NCBI GenBank assembly: GCA_023388835.1
Contig: JAEWFK010000088.1
Location: forward strand, 1-6,345
Length of the DNA: 6,345 nucleotides
DNA from: Pseudomonadota bacterium
Lineage (GTDB): Bacteria; Pseudomonadota; Gammaproteobacteria; Burkholderiales; Burkholderiaceae_B
Direction: 5' to 3'
Each line of letters starts with the position of its first letter. Position 1 is the stretch's first letter. The position numbers and the translations under genes were made by a program. Under the pieces are notes generated by a model. The model was not told the DNA's origin and made no database searches. It worked only from the letters and a program-made list of their open reading frames with translations. Positions 5,313 through 6,345 of the stretch are shown piece after piece.

Positions 5313-6345
5313 GCACACATCTGAAGGAAGTTCGGGCCTTGCGTGGCGCCGCCGTGGCAGGCGGCGCGGGCTGGTGCAAGGCGGCGGCCGGCATGCTGCT
5401 GGCGGCCGTGATCGGAGCGCCCGGTGTAATGGCTCAGGAAGCCGCCCTCGGAGCGCCCGATGTAATGGCTCAGGAAGCGCGTATCGGTGCAGGGGCCTTC
5501 AAAGACATCAACCCCGAAGCGTCCACCACGCACGCGCCGGCTTCCAAGCAGGCGGTCGTCGCAACGGACTACATGATCTCGGCGGCGAACCCGCTGGCCG
5601 CGCAGGCGGGCGCCGCCATGTTGGAACAAGGCGGTTCAGTGGTCGATGCGGCCATTGCGGCGCAACTGGTGCTGGGGCTCGTTGAACCGCAATCGTCCGG
5701 TTTGGGTGGCGGCGGCTTCGCGCTGTTGCACCGTGCAGGACATTCCGACGTCCATGCCTACGACGGCCGCGAAACCGCGCCGGCCGCCGCCCGTCCTGAT
5801 CGCTTCATGCAGGCGGGCCAGCCGGTGGACTTTTTCGATGCCGTCGATAGCGGGCTGTCGGTTGGCATCCCCGGTCTGGTGCGGATGCTGGCCGATATGC
5901 ACGTCGAACATGGGAAACTGCCATGGTCCGCGTTGTTCGAACCCGCTCGTCGCTTGGCGACAGAAGGCTTTCCTGTGTCGCCGCGGCTGCACGCATTATT
6001 GGCGGAGTCAGAAGGCCTGAAGGCCAGCCCCAGCGCCGCGCCTTATTTCTACGATGCCAACGGCCAGCCCTGGCCCGTGGGGCACGTGCTGCGCAACCCC
6101 GCTTACGCTCGGGTGCTCGAACGCCTGGCAATGGACGGAGCGTCTGCTTTCTACGAAGGGGAACTGGCTGAAGACATGGTGCAGGCCATTGCCGGCCATG
6201 CTGTTGCGGGCGATTTGAGCACAGACGATCTGGCTGGCTACCGCGCGATTCGGCGCCAGGCCGTGTGCGCCGAGATCGCGGTCTATCGCTACTGCGGCAT
6301 GCCGCCGCCCAGCTCGGGCGGCGTAGCCGTCATACAAATGATGTC
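5309..6345 (+). CDS. ggt: Gamma-glutamyltransferase, secreted, partial (3' end beyond window)
   Basis: 345 codons are present of a family usually near 580. The enzyme cleaves gamma-glutamyl bonds, as in glutathione, and transfers the glutamyl group to water or amino acids in the periplasm. The N-terminus looks like a Sec signal with a long positive region (Lys6, Arg9, Arg12, Lys24), a hydrophobic stretch at 25-41 and a cleavage site VMA-QE after residue 42. Family marks are GGSVVDAAIAAQLVLGLVEP at 108-127, SSGLGGGGF at 129-137, the substrate-binding Arg153 in YDGRETAP, SVGIPGLV at 184-191, AFYEGELAE at 280-288 and MPPPSSGGV at 331-339. The self-cleaving Thr that forms the small subunit would lie past the edge. 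Cys320 and Cys329 could form a disulfide. The start overlaps the LysR stop (ATGA). A 36-bp repeat duplicates the cleavage-site region. Confidence 0.93.
   Translation, partial: MSTHLKEVRALRGAAVAGGAGWCKAAAGMLLAAVIGAPGVMAQEAALGAPDVMAQEARIGAGAFKDINPEASTTHAPASKQAVVATDYMISAANPLAAQAGAAMLEQGGSVVDAAIAAQLVLGLVEPQSSGLGGGGFALLHRAGHSDVHAYDGRETAPAAARPDRFMQAGQPVDFFDAVDSGLSVGIPGLVRMLADMHVEHGKLPWSALFEPARRLATEGFPVSPRLHALLAESEGLKASPSAAPYFYDANGQPWPVGHVLRNPAYARVLERLAMDGASAFYEGELAEDMVQAIAGHAVAGDLSTDDLAGYRAIRRQAVCAEIAVYRYCGMPPPSSGGVAVIQMM
5414..5485 (+). repeat. Two-copy 36-bp tandem repeat in the ggt signal-peptide region
   Basis: Copies at 5414-5449 and 5450-5485 share their first 29 bases except for one change (G5424 versus A5460), then differ in the last seven. 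They encode GAPGVMAQEAAL (residues 36-47) and GAPDVMAQEARI (48-59). The repeat keeps frame and doubles the predicted cleavage site. The bases after the second copy (GGTGC) resemble the beginning of a further unit. Confidence 0.9.

Noticed and set aside
4494..5318. A 274-codon open frame on the minus strand, opposite the LysR gene
   Set aside because: It is a codon-position shadow of a complete and typical LysR gene. The translation has no family features.
5309..5440. A lipoprotein signal at Cys23 of the gamma-glutamyltransferase
   Set aside because: The residues before Cys23 (GAGW) do not fit a lipobox, and the hydrophobic stretch comes after it. An ordinary Sec signal cleaved after residue 42 fits better.

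Overview
This is a GC-rich bacterial window (clearly above 60% by eye). Gene order and protein style suggest a betaproteobacterium of the Burkholderiales, most likely Alcaligenaceae (Bordetella/Achromobacter-like). That taxonomic call is inference from protein similarity I recall, not a search. The coding density is normal. I see no RNA gene, insertion sequence, CRISPR array or phage gene. The two ends cut through genes.

Left part (1-1297): the 5' two thirds of an alpha/beta hydrolase gene on the minus strand diverges from a small MaoC-type hot-dog hydratase gene on the plus strand, across a 170-bp intergenic region. Middle (1363-4301, minus strand): a two-gene unit reads leftward. It holds an acetolactate-synthase-like thiamine-diphosphate (TPP) enzyme followed, after 53 bp, by a very convincing glutaryl-CoA dehydrogenase (gcdH). 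The gcdH and MaoC genes converge over about 65 bp that hold a perfect 10-bp inverted repeat. Right part (4425-6345, plus strand): a GcvA-like LysR regulator is divergent from the TPP gene and translationally coupled (ATGA overlap) to a secreted gamma-glutamyltransferase that runs off the end.

How they may work together: the LysR protein probably controls the 123-bp divergent region at 4302-4424. That region contains two dyads, each with a T-N11-A core. One overlaps the likely LysR promoter and the other exactly fills the spacer of a candidate TPP-gene promoter. Glutaryl-CoA dehydrogenase makes crotonyl-CoA at the end of lysine, tryptophan and glutarate breakdown. A TPP-dependent 2-oxo-acid enzyme upstream of it could feed that route, and a MaoC hydratase could in principle take crotonyl-CoA onward, but this chain is a hypothesis.

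Most of the window is ordinary accessory metabolism. The points most worth a second look are the two-dyad control region, the unassigned TPP enzyme paired with gcdH, and a 36-bp tandem duplication in the gamma-glutamyltransferase gene that duplicates the predicted signal-peptidase cleavage site.
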